Below, piece by piece: positions 55,072 through 61,689 of a stretch of 64,000 bases of DNA. The DNA is from JALYXI01 sp963716685. Its GTDB lineage: Bacteria; Acidobacteriota; Terriglobia; Bryobacterales; Bryobacteraceae. Both the position numbers and the translations under genes were made by a program. The DNA is taken from assembly GCA_963716685.1 (NCBI GenBank), contig CAVQTR010000002.1, positions 310,001-374,000 on the forward strand. Reading direction: 5' to 3'. Each line of letters opens with the position of its first letter. Position 1 is the first letter of the stretch. The notes under the pieces are model-generated. The model ran no database searches. It was not told where the DNA came from and saw only the letters and a program-made list of their open reading frames with translations.

Positions 55072-55338
55072 GTGGATGACGAAGAGTGGAAAGAGCGATG
55101 GGGCGAGGCCATTGGCATCCTTTCTAGTAATCTCTGGGACGCGGGATTTGACCCTCAAGATGTCCTTGCCTTGGCGAAGGCGATAAGCATCCTTGAGGAA
55201 AAAGAGATAACCTGGACAGCCGCCGGTAACGACCTGAATATTGGTGTTTATTTTTCCAAGCCGAACACTGACGAACGATCCACCGGCGTTGTTAGCTACA
55301 TGCAACTCACCCGCAAGGCCCAGAAACCGGATGAATGA
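55072..55338 (+). CDS. Hypothetical small acidic protein
   Basis: 88 residues from GTG 55072; the frame extends 15 codons upstream but that part overlaps the promoter. Acidic and Trp-rich at the start (VDDEEWKERWGEAIGILSSN), then a helix-strand pattern (GNDLNIGVYFSKPNTDE). Unknown family. Confidence 0.55.
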   Translation: MDDEEWKERWGEAIGILSSNLWDAGFDPQDVLALAKAISILEEKEITWTAAGNDLNIGVYFSKPNTDERSTGVVSYMQLTRKAQKPDE

Positions 55339-55366
55339 AAGCGCTTTCCCAGCCCAGGCCCAGGTA

Positions 55367-55897
55367 TCAGCGCCAGCTCTCTATCCTGACGGCTGTACGC
55401 GCTACAGGTTCGGGCAACCAGTCCGGTACATCCGGCTTATAGTGAATCAGGGCAAAAAAGCCCCAGACCGCTAAGAAAACCAGCGCCAATCCATCCCATT
55501 CTAAGAGCCAATACCGCGCCCTCCGCAAGCGCTGTGGGGCGCGCTCCGGGCGCGGCAATACGATCGAATACCAGAGCCGCCAGTACCAATGCCGTCGGCG
55601 AACCTCCACGATGCGAATTGCTTTGAGTGCCGTCTGCTTTGCCTTGGCAGCAGAGCATTTGAACATCTCGCTGCCTTTTACGCGCTGACGGTGTAGTAGA
55701 CGATGTGCCAGTGCTTCGACCGCCCGCCGGTCCGTTGTCCAGTGCTTCGATTCCTTGTCCCATTCTTCTTCCGTCCCATATCCACTTCGTAGCTCTGACT
55801 GACGTTTGGAGACGGTTCGCCCAGTTTCCCCGATCTTCCTGTACATCGGAAAGAGCGGATTGGTCATCACGTAGACCCATCCTTCGCGCGTCCTCAT
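55367..55897 (-). CDS. GIY-YIG (T5orf172-like) domain protein with membrane segment
   Basis: 176 residues. N-terminal GIY-YIG-type fold: GWVYVMTNPLFPMYRKIGET resembles the T5orf172/MUG113 version in which the second motif is YKIG/RKIG, followed by VEALAHRLLHRQRVKGSEMF with the metal-binding Glu in EMF. After a basic stretch there is a membrane helix (LALVFLAVWGFFALIHY). A nuclease tethered to the membrane by its C-terminus is unusual. It overlaps the repressor gene by four bases. Confidence 0.75.
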   Translation of the reverse strand: MRTREGWVYVMTNPLFPMYRKIGETGRTVSKRQSELRSGYGTEEEWDKESKHWTTDRRAVEALAHRLLHRQRVKGSEMFKCSAAKAKQTALKAIRIVEVRRRHWYWRLWYSIVLPRPERAPQRLRRARYWLLEWDGLALVFLAVWGFFALIHYKPDVPDWLPEPVARTAVRIESWR

Positions 55898-56097
55898 TGT
55901 GCGTCGAAATAGGCGTAGAGCGCCTGCATCGGCACCCCCGACACCTTCTCGATCTTCCGGGCAAGGTCCGCACCTGGCCGGCGCCGTCTTTTAAGCACGT
56001 TGCATAGGGCGCTTCGAGAGCACCCGATCTTCCGGGCCGCCTCGGCCATCGACCTGTGACCTTTTACCCACGCGCTGAAGTCGATTGGATCGCTCAT
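55894..56097 (-). CDS. Cro/XRE-like helix-turn-helix repressor
   Basis: 67 residues from ATG 56097, with GGAG six bases upstream; the frame runs 12 codons further. A compact HTH (SMAEAARKIGCSRSALCNVL) of the Cro/YdaS type used by lysogenic phages; HRSMAEAARKIGCSRS is the recognition region. It diverges from the sigma-70 promoter at 56150, which it likely controls, so this is the switch region of the element. Confidence 0.8.
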   Translation of the reverse strand: MSDPIDFSAWVKGHRSMAEAARKIGCSRSALCNVLKRRRRPGADLARKIEKVSGVPMQALYAYFDAQ

Positions 56098-56149
56098 TCC
56101 CGACTCCATACGCGAGCCCGCCGTTGTTTTCAAGCGGAAAACATTCCTC

Positions 56150-56178
56150 TTGACATCTGTTTTCGCCCTGAATACAGT
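56150..56178 (+). promoter_or_regulatory. Strong sigma-70 promoter of the right arm
   Basis: TTGACA (56150-56155) and TACAGT (56173-56178) are separated by exactly 17 bases. It reads into the pentapeptide-repeat and replication genes and faces the Cro-like repressor gene 53 bases away. Confidence 0.78.
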
Positions 56179-56205
56179 GCGCCATCACCTACCGGAGACG
56201 GCTAC

Positions 56206-56391
56206 ATGTTCTGCAAACCTGATGGGCACCTTCTAACAGGCCGGCTTGCGTATCTTGTGTGCCGACTGAAAAAACGTGTTCTGGCCAATGACGATTACCT
56301 ATCGACTGTGAGTCCATACCTGCGCAGACCTCACATCACCCAGCGCCAGGCGCTTCTCATTCGCAACCAACAGAAGGACATGACATCGTGA
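56206..56391 (+). CDS. Small basic protein of unknown function
   Basis: 61 residues. ATG 56206 has GGAG eight bases upstream and follows the promoter closely. Basic (GRLAYLVCRLKKRVLANDDY ... RRPHITQRQALLIRNQQ), no known domain. By position, first gene after the repressed promoter, it could be a Cro/CII-type regulator. Its stop overlaps the GTG of the next gene. Confidence 0.65.
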   Translation: MFCKPDGHLLTGRLAYLVCRLKKRVLANDDYLSTVSPYLRRPHITQRQALLIRNQQKDMTS

Positions 56392-57425
56392 ATTTCCAGA
56401 TCAAGCATCGCTTCACCGGCAAGGTCCAGTTCGAGATCGAGCTATCCGCCGATATTGCCGGACAGAGCTACGGGCTCCAACTCGGGTTCGCCGTGAAGAA
56501 GGCGATCGAGGCCAAAGCCGACCTGAGCGATGCCGTCCTGCGCGATGCCGACCTGAGCGGTGCCGACCTGAGCGGTGCCGACCTGAGCGATGCCGACCTG
56601 AGCGATGCCGTCCTGCGCGATGCCGTCCTGCGCGGTGCCGACCTGAGCGATGCCGTCCTGCGCGATGCCGTCCTGCGCGATGCCGACCTGAGCGGTGCCG
56701 ACCTGAGCGGTGCCGACCTGAGCGATGCCGACCTGAGCGATGCCGTCCTGCGCGATGCCGTCCTGCGCGGTGCCGTCCTGCGCGGTGCCGACCTGAGCGG
56801 TGCCGACCTGAGCGATGCCGACCTGAGCGATGCCGTCCTGCGCGATGCCGTCCTGCGCGATGCCGTCCTGCGCGATGCCGTCCTGCGCGGTGCCGTCCTG
56901 CGCGGTGCCGACCTGAGCGGTGCCGACCTGAGCGGTGCCGACCTGAGCGGTGCCGACCTGAGCGGTGCCGACCTGAGCGATGCCGTCCTGCGCGATGCCG
57001 ACCTGAGCGGTGCCGTCCTGCGCGATGCCGTCCTGAGCGGTGCCGACCTGAGCGGTGCCGACCTGAGCGAGTTTAAGCAAGACCTCATAGCCGAAATCCT
57101 GCGCGTTCCCGACGAGATCGACGGCTTGCGCCTGGCACTGATCGAGGGTCGTATCGACGGCTCGACCTACTCAGGCGAATGCTCTTGCCTAGCAGGAACC
57201 GTCGCCAGACTCCGCGGGGATACCGACTACGAAGGCAACGACATCGCTATTGCTGGGCTCACTTTCCACGCCGATCCCAACTCGCCGCGCGAGCGCTGGT
57301 TCATGGGCATCCGCAAGGGCGACACCCCCGAGACGAACCAGATGGCGAAGATCGCTCTGGAATGGATCGACGAGGCGCTGGCGATGCGGGATCATATCCG
57401 GGCGACAGGGAAGGCGCAGTCGTGA
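56388..57425 (+). CDS. Pentapeptide-repeat protein with C-terminal phage-type domain
   Basis: 345 residues from a GTG that overlaps the upstream stop (GTGA). Residues 1-43 are a lead-in (NFQIKHRFTGKVQFEIELSA), 44-228 consist of 37 uninterrupted five-residue units A-(D/V)-L-(S/R)-(D/G), enough for about nine coils of a right-handed four-sided beta helix, and the last 115 residues form a separate domain (TYSGECSCLAGTVARLRGDT, RERWFMGIRKGDTPETNQMA). Some pentapeptide proteins mimic DNA and protect gyrase (Qnr, MfpA); whether this one does is unknown. The C-terminal domain recurs, as far as I recall, in phage proteins with similar repeats. Confidence 0.88.
   Translation: MNFQIKHRFTGKVQFEIELSADIAGQSYGLQLGFAVKKAIEAKADLSDAVLRDADLSGADLSGADLSDADLSDAVLRDAVLRGADLSDAVLRDAVLRDADLSGADLSGADLSDADLSDAVLRDAVLRGAVLRGADLSGADLSDADLSDAVLRDAVLRDAVLRDAVLRGAVLRGADLSGADLSGADLSGADLSGADLSDAVLRDADLSGAVLRDAVLSGADLSGADLSEFKQDLIAEILRVPDEIDGLRLALIEGRIDGSTYSGECSCLAGTVARLRGDTDYEGNDIAIAGLTFHADPNSPRERWFMGIRKGDTPETNQMAKIALEWIDEALAMRDHIRATGKAQS
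56517..57071 (+). repeat. 37 perfect 15-bp units encoding pentapeptides
   Basis: Each unit is GCC plus either GACCTGAGC or GTCCTGCGC plus GGT or GAT; only unit 35 mixes the two middle forms and unit 37 ends in GAG. All other bases are invariant, including silent positions. Units 2-8 (56532-56636) and 11-17 (56667-56771) are identical, showing a shift of 135 bp. Because 15 is a multiple of three, the minus strand is also open in two frames here. Confidence 0.97.
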
Positions 57426-57553
57426 GGCGCGCCCTCTTCTACATCGGGTTTTCGGCTATCGGCGTTGTTGCCCTTGCCGTCAACGGGCTAATCCTCTGGC
57501 TTGGCTACCTGCTTGTGATGGCGCTGATCCACTACCTGAAGGCTCACTCATGA
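57422..57553 (+). CDS. Tiny membrane protein
   Basis: 43 residues from GTG 57422, overlapping the pentapeptide-protein stop (GTGA). Two short hydrophobic stretches (ALFYIGFSAIGVVALAVNGL, then ILWLGYLLVMALIHY) with Arg-Arg at the N-terminus. Overlaps the next tiny gene (ATGA). Role unknown; holin-like or exclusion peptides are possible. Confidence 0.6.
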   Translation: MRRALFYIGFSAIGVVALAVNGLILWLGYLLVMALIHYLKAHS

Positions 57554-57684
57554 AGCTTCTTCGTTTCATCTTCATCCGCCACCCAGATCGGCACGACAGC
57601 ATCGCGGAACTCGCCCTCGGCGGCCTCTGCTTGCTCTTGGGCTGGATCGCGGTCATGTTCCTGCCTTTGGTGGTCGGCCGCTGA
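57550..57684 (+). CDS. Second tiny membrane protein
   Basis: 44 residues from ATG 57550, translationally coupled to the previous gene. Basic N-terminus (MKLLRFIFIRHPDRHDSIAE) and one membrane helix (LALGGLCLLLGWIAVMFLPL). Unknown function. Confidence 0.6.
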   Translation: MKLLRFIFIRHPDRHDSIAELALGGLCLLLGWIAVMFLPLVVGR

Positions 57685-57738
57685 CAGCAGCCACTTTCCG
57701 CCCTTCGTCTTCCTCAATACAACAAGGAACTTCCCCGC

Positions 57739-58635
57739 ATGTCCAAGCTCAAAGGTGTCGCGCCGAAGGCCGCTACGCCGTCCAAGCCCAAGATCCTGAT
57801 CTTCGGCAAGCCCGGTGTCGGCAAAACCTGGGCTTCCCTGGATTTCCCGTCGGTCTATTACATCGATACGGAGGGTGGTGCGAATGGCGACCACTATACC
57901 GACCGGCTGGAAGCGTCCGGTGGCCTTTATTTCGGCCCCGAGCATGGAGGCCGTGAGTTTCAAGCCGTCACCGATGAGGTAAAGGCCCTCGGCTCGGAAC
58001 AGCATCCGCACCGCACCATTGTGATTGACAGCATTTCTGAGCTGTATCTGGCAGAGATCGCAAAGGAAGCAAATCGGCTCGAACAATCGGGCAAGAAAGA
58101 CGAATATGGCGCTTCGAAGAAACCGGCTGTCGCTGCCACTCGCGAGCTTGTCCGTTGGCTGAAAAAGATCGACATGACGGCAATTCTCATAGCTCACCAG
58201 AAAGAACTTCGGGAAGGAGGCGAAGTCGTTGGCGTCACGTTCGACGCATGGGAAAAGTTGGAATACTTATTTGATCTGTCGCTCAACATCTACAAGATCG
58301 GCAATTCCCGCAAAGCCCGCGTTGTAAAGTCGCGCCTGATTGGATTCCCTGATGGCGCGGTATTCGATTGGAGTTACGACGAGTTCGCCTCCCGCTACGG
58401 GAAAGCGGTGATCGAGCGCCAAAGCGAAGCCCTTCAACTGGCAACTGAGGACCAGCTGGCCGAACTGAAGAACCTGCTTGAGGTCATCCGGCTCCCCGAA
58501 ACAACGCGGCAGAAATGGTTTGACCAGGCCGACGTTTCGGACTGGCCCGACATGACTTCCGCGCAGATCGCAGGGTGTCTCGACAACCTGCGCGCAAGAA
58601 CCACCCCCACCAACCGCAAGGAAAATGCAGCATGA
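57739..58635 (+). CDS. Phage-type RecA-like ATPase (Sak4-like)
   Basis: 298 residues. P-loop IFGKPGVGKTW (Walker A Gly23-Thr30), VYYIDTEGGAN (RecA-like acidic strand), TIVIDSISELYLAEI (Walker B) and MTAILIAHQKE (sensor). This matches the phage 'nucleotide-binding protein' family that includes Sak4 annealing-type recombinases. It overlaps a DUF669 gene by four bases; that pairing of ATPase and single-strand DNA-binding partner is common in phages. Confidence 0.82.
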   Translation: MSKLKGVAPKAATPSKPKILIFGKPGVGKTWASLDFPSVYYIDTEGGANGDHYTDRLEASGGLYFGPEHGGREFQAVTDEVKALGSEQHPHRTIVIDSISELYLAEIAKEANRLEQSGKKDEYGASKKPAVAATRELVRWLKKIDMTAILIAHQKELREGGEVVGVTFDAWEKLEYLFDLSLNIYKIGNSRKARVVKSRLIGFPDGAVFDWSYDEFASRYGKAVIERQSEALQLATEDQLAELKNLLEVIRLPETTRQKWFDQADVSDWPDMTSAQIAGCLDNLRARTTPTNRKENAA

Positions 58636-59162
58636 AATTTGATCCAATCCCGGTTTCCCAGCTGGAACAGGAGGAAGCCGCTCGTAAGGCTCAATGGGCG
58701 CCCTGGCCCAACGGCACTTACGATTTCGAGATCATTTCTTCAACCGACGGCACTAGCAAATCGTCCGGCGCGCCAATGATCACCGTAGAGCTTCGCGTTT
58801 TCAGCGCAGACGGTAAACACCGTGACTTGAAGGATTACCTGGTCGGATCGCTGCAGGGCAAAATCCATGCCTTGTGCAAATCCATCGGCATTGAAGACCG
58901 CTATCTGGCAGGCGAGTTGGAAGCTCAAGACCTGCTGGGGTGTGCCGGCAAGTGTCGGCTCGGCATCGAAACGGACGAATGGAACGGCGAGCGTCGACAG
59001 AAGAACAAGATCACCGGCTACATTCCGCCTACAGCGTCTCCCGTCGTTTCCGCCGCCCCACAACCGGCGCCGAAGTCGGGAACGCTTGCGACAGTCGGAA
59101 GGGCTCGCGGGAAGGCCGCGGCGACGGCTACGGCTGATCTCGACGACGAGATCCCGTTCTAG
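58632..59162 (+). CDS. DUF669 protein (second copy), likely single-strand DNA-binding
   Basis: 176 residues from ATG 58632 (overlap ATGA with the ATPase gene); the frame is open further upstream. N-terminus MKFDPIPVSQLEQEEAARKA, core WPNGTYDFEIISSTDGTSKS, then LLGCAGKCRLGIETDEWNGE and a flexible tail with an acidic end (TADLDDEIPF) like the protein-interaction tips of SSB proteins. Likely binds single-stranded DNA during replication or annealing. Confidence 0.82.
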   Translation: MKFDPIPVSQLEQEEAARKAQWAPWPNGTYDFEIISSTDGTSKSSGAPMITVELRVFSADGKHRDLKDYLVGSLQGKIHALCKSIGIEDRYLAGELEAQDLLGCAGKCRLGIETDEWNGERRQKNKITGYIPPTASPVVSAAPQPAPKSGTLATVGRARGKAAATATADLDDEIPF

Positions 59163-59180
59163 CCAACAGTCCCCCGCAGA

Positions 59181-59213
59181 TAGGCAGTTACCTTAACCGG
59201 AGCTGCCTATACT
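59181..59213 (+). promoter_or_regulatory. Inverted repeat with -10-like sequence
   Basis: TAGGCAG (59181-59187) and CTGCCTA (59203-59209) flank 15 bases, and TATACT (59208-59213) overlaps the right arm. It may be an operated promoter for the small-gene row, or a weak terminator for the DUF669 gene; no good -35 was found. Confidence 0.35.
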
Positions 59214-59247
59214 GTGCGCTCCCGCCACCCCTAACGGGCAGCCAGTC

Positions 59248-59403
59248 ATGCCAGATCGTTCCGACGTTGAAACCAACCTGGATTTGTCGCTCGCCCGCGC
59301 ACGGTACTACAACGCGCGGCCCGATAGCGTCGAAAAGAGCGAGGCGTGGAAGGAATACCGTGACCTCTTGCGCCGCACCATTCCCGCGTATGAGGCCCGC
59401 TGA
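59248..59403 (+). CDS. Small hypothetical protein
   Basis: 51 residues, too short to be obvious but well formed: MPDRSDVETNLDLSLARARY, helical, charged. Stop and next start overlap as TGATG. No family recognised. Confidence 0.55.
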   Translation: MPDRSDVETNLDLSLARARYYNARPDSVEKSEAWKEYRDLLRRTIPAYEAR

Positions 59404-59597
59404 TGCGACTGGATCACCTTACCCTCGGGGAGCTTGAGAGCAAGCGCGACGAATATGCTAAGTCCGGCGCCGCGCTGAAGCGCAAGCGAGTGAATCCGGA
59501 AACCCGTCGTGCGGCCGAGACGAACAACGAGAAATTTTCTGGCAATCAACCGCGAGATCAACAGAAGGAACGAGGGCCATGGATCGGGAAGTACTGA
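59403..59597 (+). CDS. Small basic hypothetical protein
   Basis: 64 residues, very hydrophilic (MRLDHLTLGELESKRDEYAK ... KRKRVNPETRRAAETNNEKF). Possibly DNA-binding; unknown family. Coupled upstream by a one-base overlap and overlapping the next gene by 19 bases. Confidence 0.55.
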   Translation: MRLDHLTLGELESKRDEYAKSGAALKRKRVNPETRRAAETNNEKFSGNQPRDQQKERGPWIGKY

Positions 59598-59722
59598 AGG
59601 AAATTCTTAGGCGTGCTCAGGAACGTGGCGCCACGGGCACGTCCCTGCATGCAATGGATTACACCGAGCGCCTTGAGCGCGAAATCGAGCTGGCAGGCTA
59701 CGAACTCGTGAGGAAGAAATGA
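59579..59722 (+). CDS. Small hypothetical protein
   Basis: 47 residues (MDREVLKEILRRAQERGATG) preceded by AAGGA and GAGGG. Acidic-basic helix, unknown family. Overlaps the resolvase start by four bases (ATGA). Confidence 0.55.
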   Translation: MDREVLKEILRRAQERGATGTSLHAMDYTERLEREIELAGYELVRKK

Positions 59723-60189
59723 CCACACCCGCCACGCTTGCCCTGGACTTGGGAACGAACGCCGGCTGGGCGTTTCGTATCGGCCTGGGCGCGATCCACA
59801 GCGGATCGTGGAACCTCAAGCCGCAACGCTTCGAAGGCGGCGGGATGCGCTTCCTGCGCTTTCGCTACCTGCTTTCCGAGCTGAACAAGATGACTCCGAT
59901 CCGGGCCATCTACTTCGAGGAAGTAAGGCGGCATAGCGGCGTCGATGCGGCCCATGTCTACGGCGGCTTGCTCGCAACCCTGTCCTCCTGGTGCGAGGAA
60001 CAGCTGCCGCCAATTCCCTACAGCGGCGTGCCGATCGGCACTTGGAAGAAGAGCATCCCTGGTCTCAAGGGCAATGCGGGCAAGGAAGTCGTGAAAGCTG
60101 AAATCGAGCATCTTGGCTATGCCCCAACCAGCTTCGACGAAGCGGATGCCATAGGGGTGTTGCTCAGCGTCACCGAGTATTCCACATGA
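59719..60189 (+). CDS. RuvC-like Holliday-junction resolvase of phage type
   Basis: 156 residues with an RNase H-like fold: LALDLGTNAGWAFRI (first Asp), IYFEEVRRHSG (Glu), and the C-terminal pair in SFDEADAIGVLL. This is the catalytic set of RuvC/YqgF-like junction endonucleases. In this replication block it would resolve branched intermediates. Confidence 0.85.
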   Translation: MTTPATLALDLGTNAGWAFRIGLGAIHSGSWNLKPQRFEGGGMRFLRFRYLLSELNKMTPIRAIYFEEVRRHSGVDAAHVYGGLLATLSSWCEEQLPPIPYSGVPIGTWKKSIPGLKGNAGKEVVKAEIEHLGYAPTSFDEADAIGVLLSVTEYST

Positions 60190-60425
60190 GCAGGCGTATC
60201 AAAAGTCCGCTGCATGCGCTCTGGCATCGTCGCGTGGAGGGCCAGATCAGGTCCTGTATGCAGGAACACCCGGAATGGTTCAACTTCAGTAACGAAGGCA
60301 CTAGGGCCAGCTGCGTGAGCAGCCTCGCCAAGCGCATCGTCGGAGAGATTGTCGCTGCCGGTACTGTTGTGGCGACAAAACAAGGGGAACATGGGATTAG
60401 CTGTGCCCCCTTGGATGTAAGGTAG
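60186..60425 (+). CDS. Hypothetical protein
   Basis: 79 residues, starting MSRRIKSPLHALWHRRVEGQ; helical, two Cys, no known domain. Coupled to the resolvase by ATGA. Its stop lies in the first arm of the structured gap that precedes the primase. Confidence 0.55.
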   Translation: MSRRIKSPLHALWHRRVEGQIRSCMQEHPEWFNFSNEGTRASCVSSLAKRIVGEIVAAGTVVATKQGEHGISCAPLDVR

Positions 60426-60488
60426 GTGCCCCGAAGCTGTGCCTACCTTCGGGCGGGATCGTGTGTATTTTATGCGATCCCACCTTTT
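60419..60488 (+). promoter_or_regulatory. Alternative hairpins and possible terminator before the primase gene
   Basis: AAGGTAGG (60419-60426) can pair with CCTACCTT (60442-60449), and CCCGAAG (60430-60436) with CTTCGGG (60447-60453); the two stems share bases and exclude each other. A third hairpin, GGGATCG (60455-60461) with CGATCCC (60475-60481), is followed by ACCTTTT and resembles an intrinsic terminator. The arrangement suggests attenuation, but no ligand or leader peptide is apparent. Confidence 0.4.
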
Positions 60489-60517
60489 CTACCCACCATG
60501 AACAACTGAGGCCAACG

Positions 60518-61502
60518 ATGGCGCAAAGCACCCTGGGAGGCGCGATCCGCTCCGCGAAATCCAAGTCCATCGTCGAGTTCGTTCGGCCGCGAAGTCCCGC
60601 TGAAGCGCGAGGGGCAGGAATGGGTTGGCGCATGCCCGTTTCACAAGGACCGAACCCCATCCTTTTCGGTTAACGAGAAGAAAGGCGTGTACCAGTGCTT
60701 CGGATGCGGCGCCGGCGGGGACATACTCGACTTCGCTCAGAATGCCTATCGCCTCAATTTCCGTGAAGCGGTTCAGCTTCTTTCCGAGGATCGGGATCTT
60801 CCCGCAATCGTGCAGCCCTGGGACGGATTGCAGAAGCCGGAGGACACAAGCCGCAACCAGAAATTTGCCCTGAAGATCTGGCAGGAAGCGCAGCCGATCA
60901 TGGGAACCATCGCCGAAACCTACCTGCGATCCAAGCGCGGATTTCTCGACACCGATCTACCGCCGCCTGAGACGTGGCGCTTCCATCCTCGCACCAGGCA
61001 CGCCCCGACCGAGATGTACCTTCCGGCCATGGTCGCGGCCGTCACCGTATCGCCATCCCGCCAGATCGTCGCCGTCCACCGCACGTTCCTCAAGCCCGAT
61101 GGTTCGGACAAGATTCCGCACACGCGGCCCAAGACCATGCTCGGCCCGTGCAAGGGTGGAGCTGTCCGGCTGATGTCGTGGGCTGGTGGTCCGCTGATCG
61201 TGTCTGGCGGCCTGGAAACCTCGTACAGCGTCCAGCGCATGACGGAGATCGCCACCTGGGCGGCGCTGTCCGACGGCGGTATCGAGAATCTGATCTTGCC
61301 GGAAGACGCCAAGCACATCTTCATCGCCGCCGATCATGACGAAAACGGACAGGGCCAGGCGGCCGCGCGGCGCGCCGAAACGAAGTGGAGCGAAGAAGGC
61401 CGCACCGTCGAGATCCTGATTCCGAAGGAACGCGGCAAGGACTTCAACGACCTGTTCCGCGCGGGCCAGCGATCGTTACATCTGCCGTCTTGTACGCCCT
61501 GA
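60518..61502 (+). pseudogene. CHC2/TOPRIM primase, interrupted by a single-base insertion
   Basis: ATG 60518 (GAGG six bases upstream) starts MAQSTLGGAIRSAKSKSIVE, and an extra T in TT at 60582-60583 throws the frame off. In the next frame the protein continues GREVPLKREGQEWVGACPFH then KDRTPSFSVNEKKGVYQCFG, a complete CHC2 zinc finger (CPFH ... CFGCG), followed by the TOPRIM region (HIFIAADHDENGQGQAAARR) to 61502. With one base removed the whole is 328 codons. It makes primers for replication together with VapE. As read, the first frame stops at 60673 and the rest starts only at 60687. Confidence 0.85.
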
Positions 61503-61527
61503 CCCTCTGATGCATAGTGCCGTGCGG

Positions 61528-61547
61528 CCTAGCCGCCGGCGGCTAGG
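61528..61547. repeat. Perfect 20-bp palindrome
   Basis: CCTAGCCGCC followed by its exact complement. It lies 25 bases after the primase stop and has no T-run, so it may be a binding site for a dimeric protein or a structural element of a replication origin rather than a terminator. Confidence 0.6.
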
Positions 61548-61565
61548 GTAGCTCCCGAAAGCGCG

Positions 61566-61619
61566 TTTCTTCCAACGTGCCGCCGCCGCCCTCTCACACG
61601 GAAGCCCTTTTGGAAGAAA
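61566..61619 (+). promoter_or_regulatory. Leader stem-loop that could cover the vapE ribosome-binding region
   Basis: TTTCTTCCAA (61566-61575) pairs exactly with TTGGAAGAAA (61610-61619). The right arm abuts the Shine-Dalgarno AAAGGA that serves the 19-codon leader at 61630, so the stem could hinder its translation. Confidence 0.45.
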
Positions 61620-61629
61620 GGATTAACCA

Positions 61630-61689
61630 ATGGTCACAACGACCATGACGCGCAAAATGCGTCCACCACCCTCGGCCACAGCCCAATGA
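61630..61689 (+). CDS. 19-residue leader peptide before vapE
   Basis: MVTTTMTRKMRPPPSATAQ, with a good AAAGGA seven bases before its ATG. Its stop overlaps the vapE start as ATGA, whereas vapE has no Shine-Dalgarno of its own. Likely role: to deliver ribosomes to vapE by coupling. The run of three Pro could pause ribosomes. Confidence 0.5.
   Translation: MVTTTMTRKMRPPPSATAQ

Noticed and set aside
55072..55338. Longer version of the small acidic protein from 55027
   Set aside because: The extra codons cover the -10 box and the preceding terminator-like region, and add atypical Arg/Cys-rich sequence.
56517..57071. CRISPR-like tandem repeats
   Set aside because: Units are 15 bp, directly adjacent without spacers, and in frame within a coding gene.
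56442..57088. Two minus-strand open frames of 212 and 206 residues with regular repeats
   Set aside because: They exist only because the 15-bp repeat has no stop in those frames; no start signals, and the plus strand encodes a standard pentapeptide protein.
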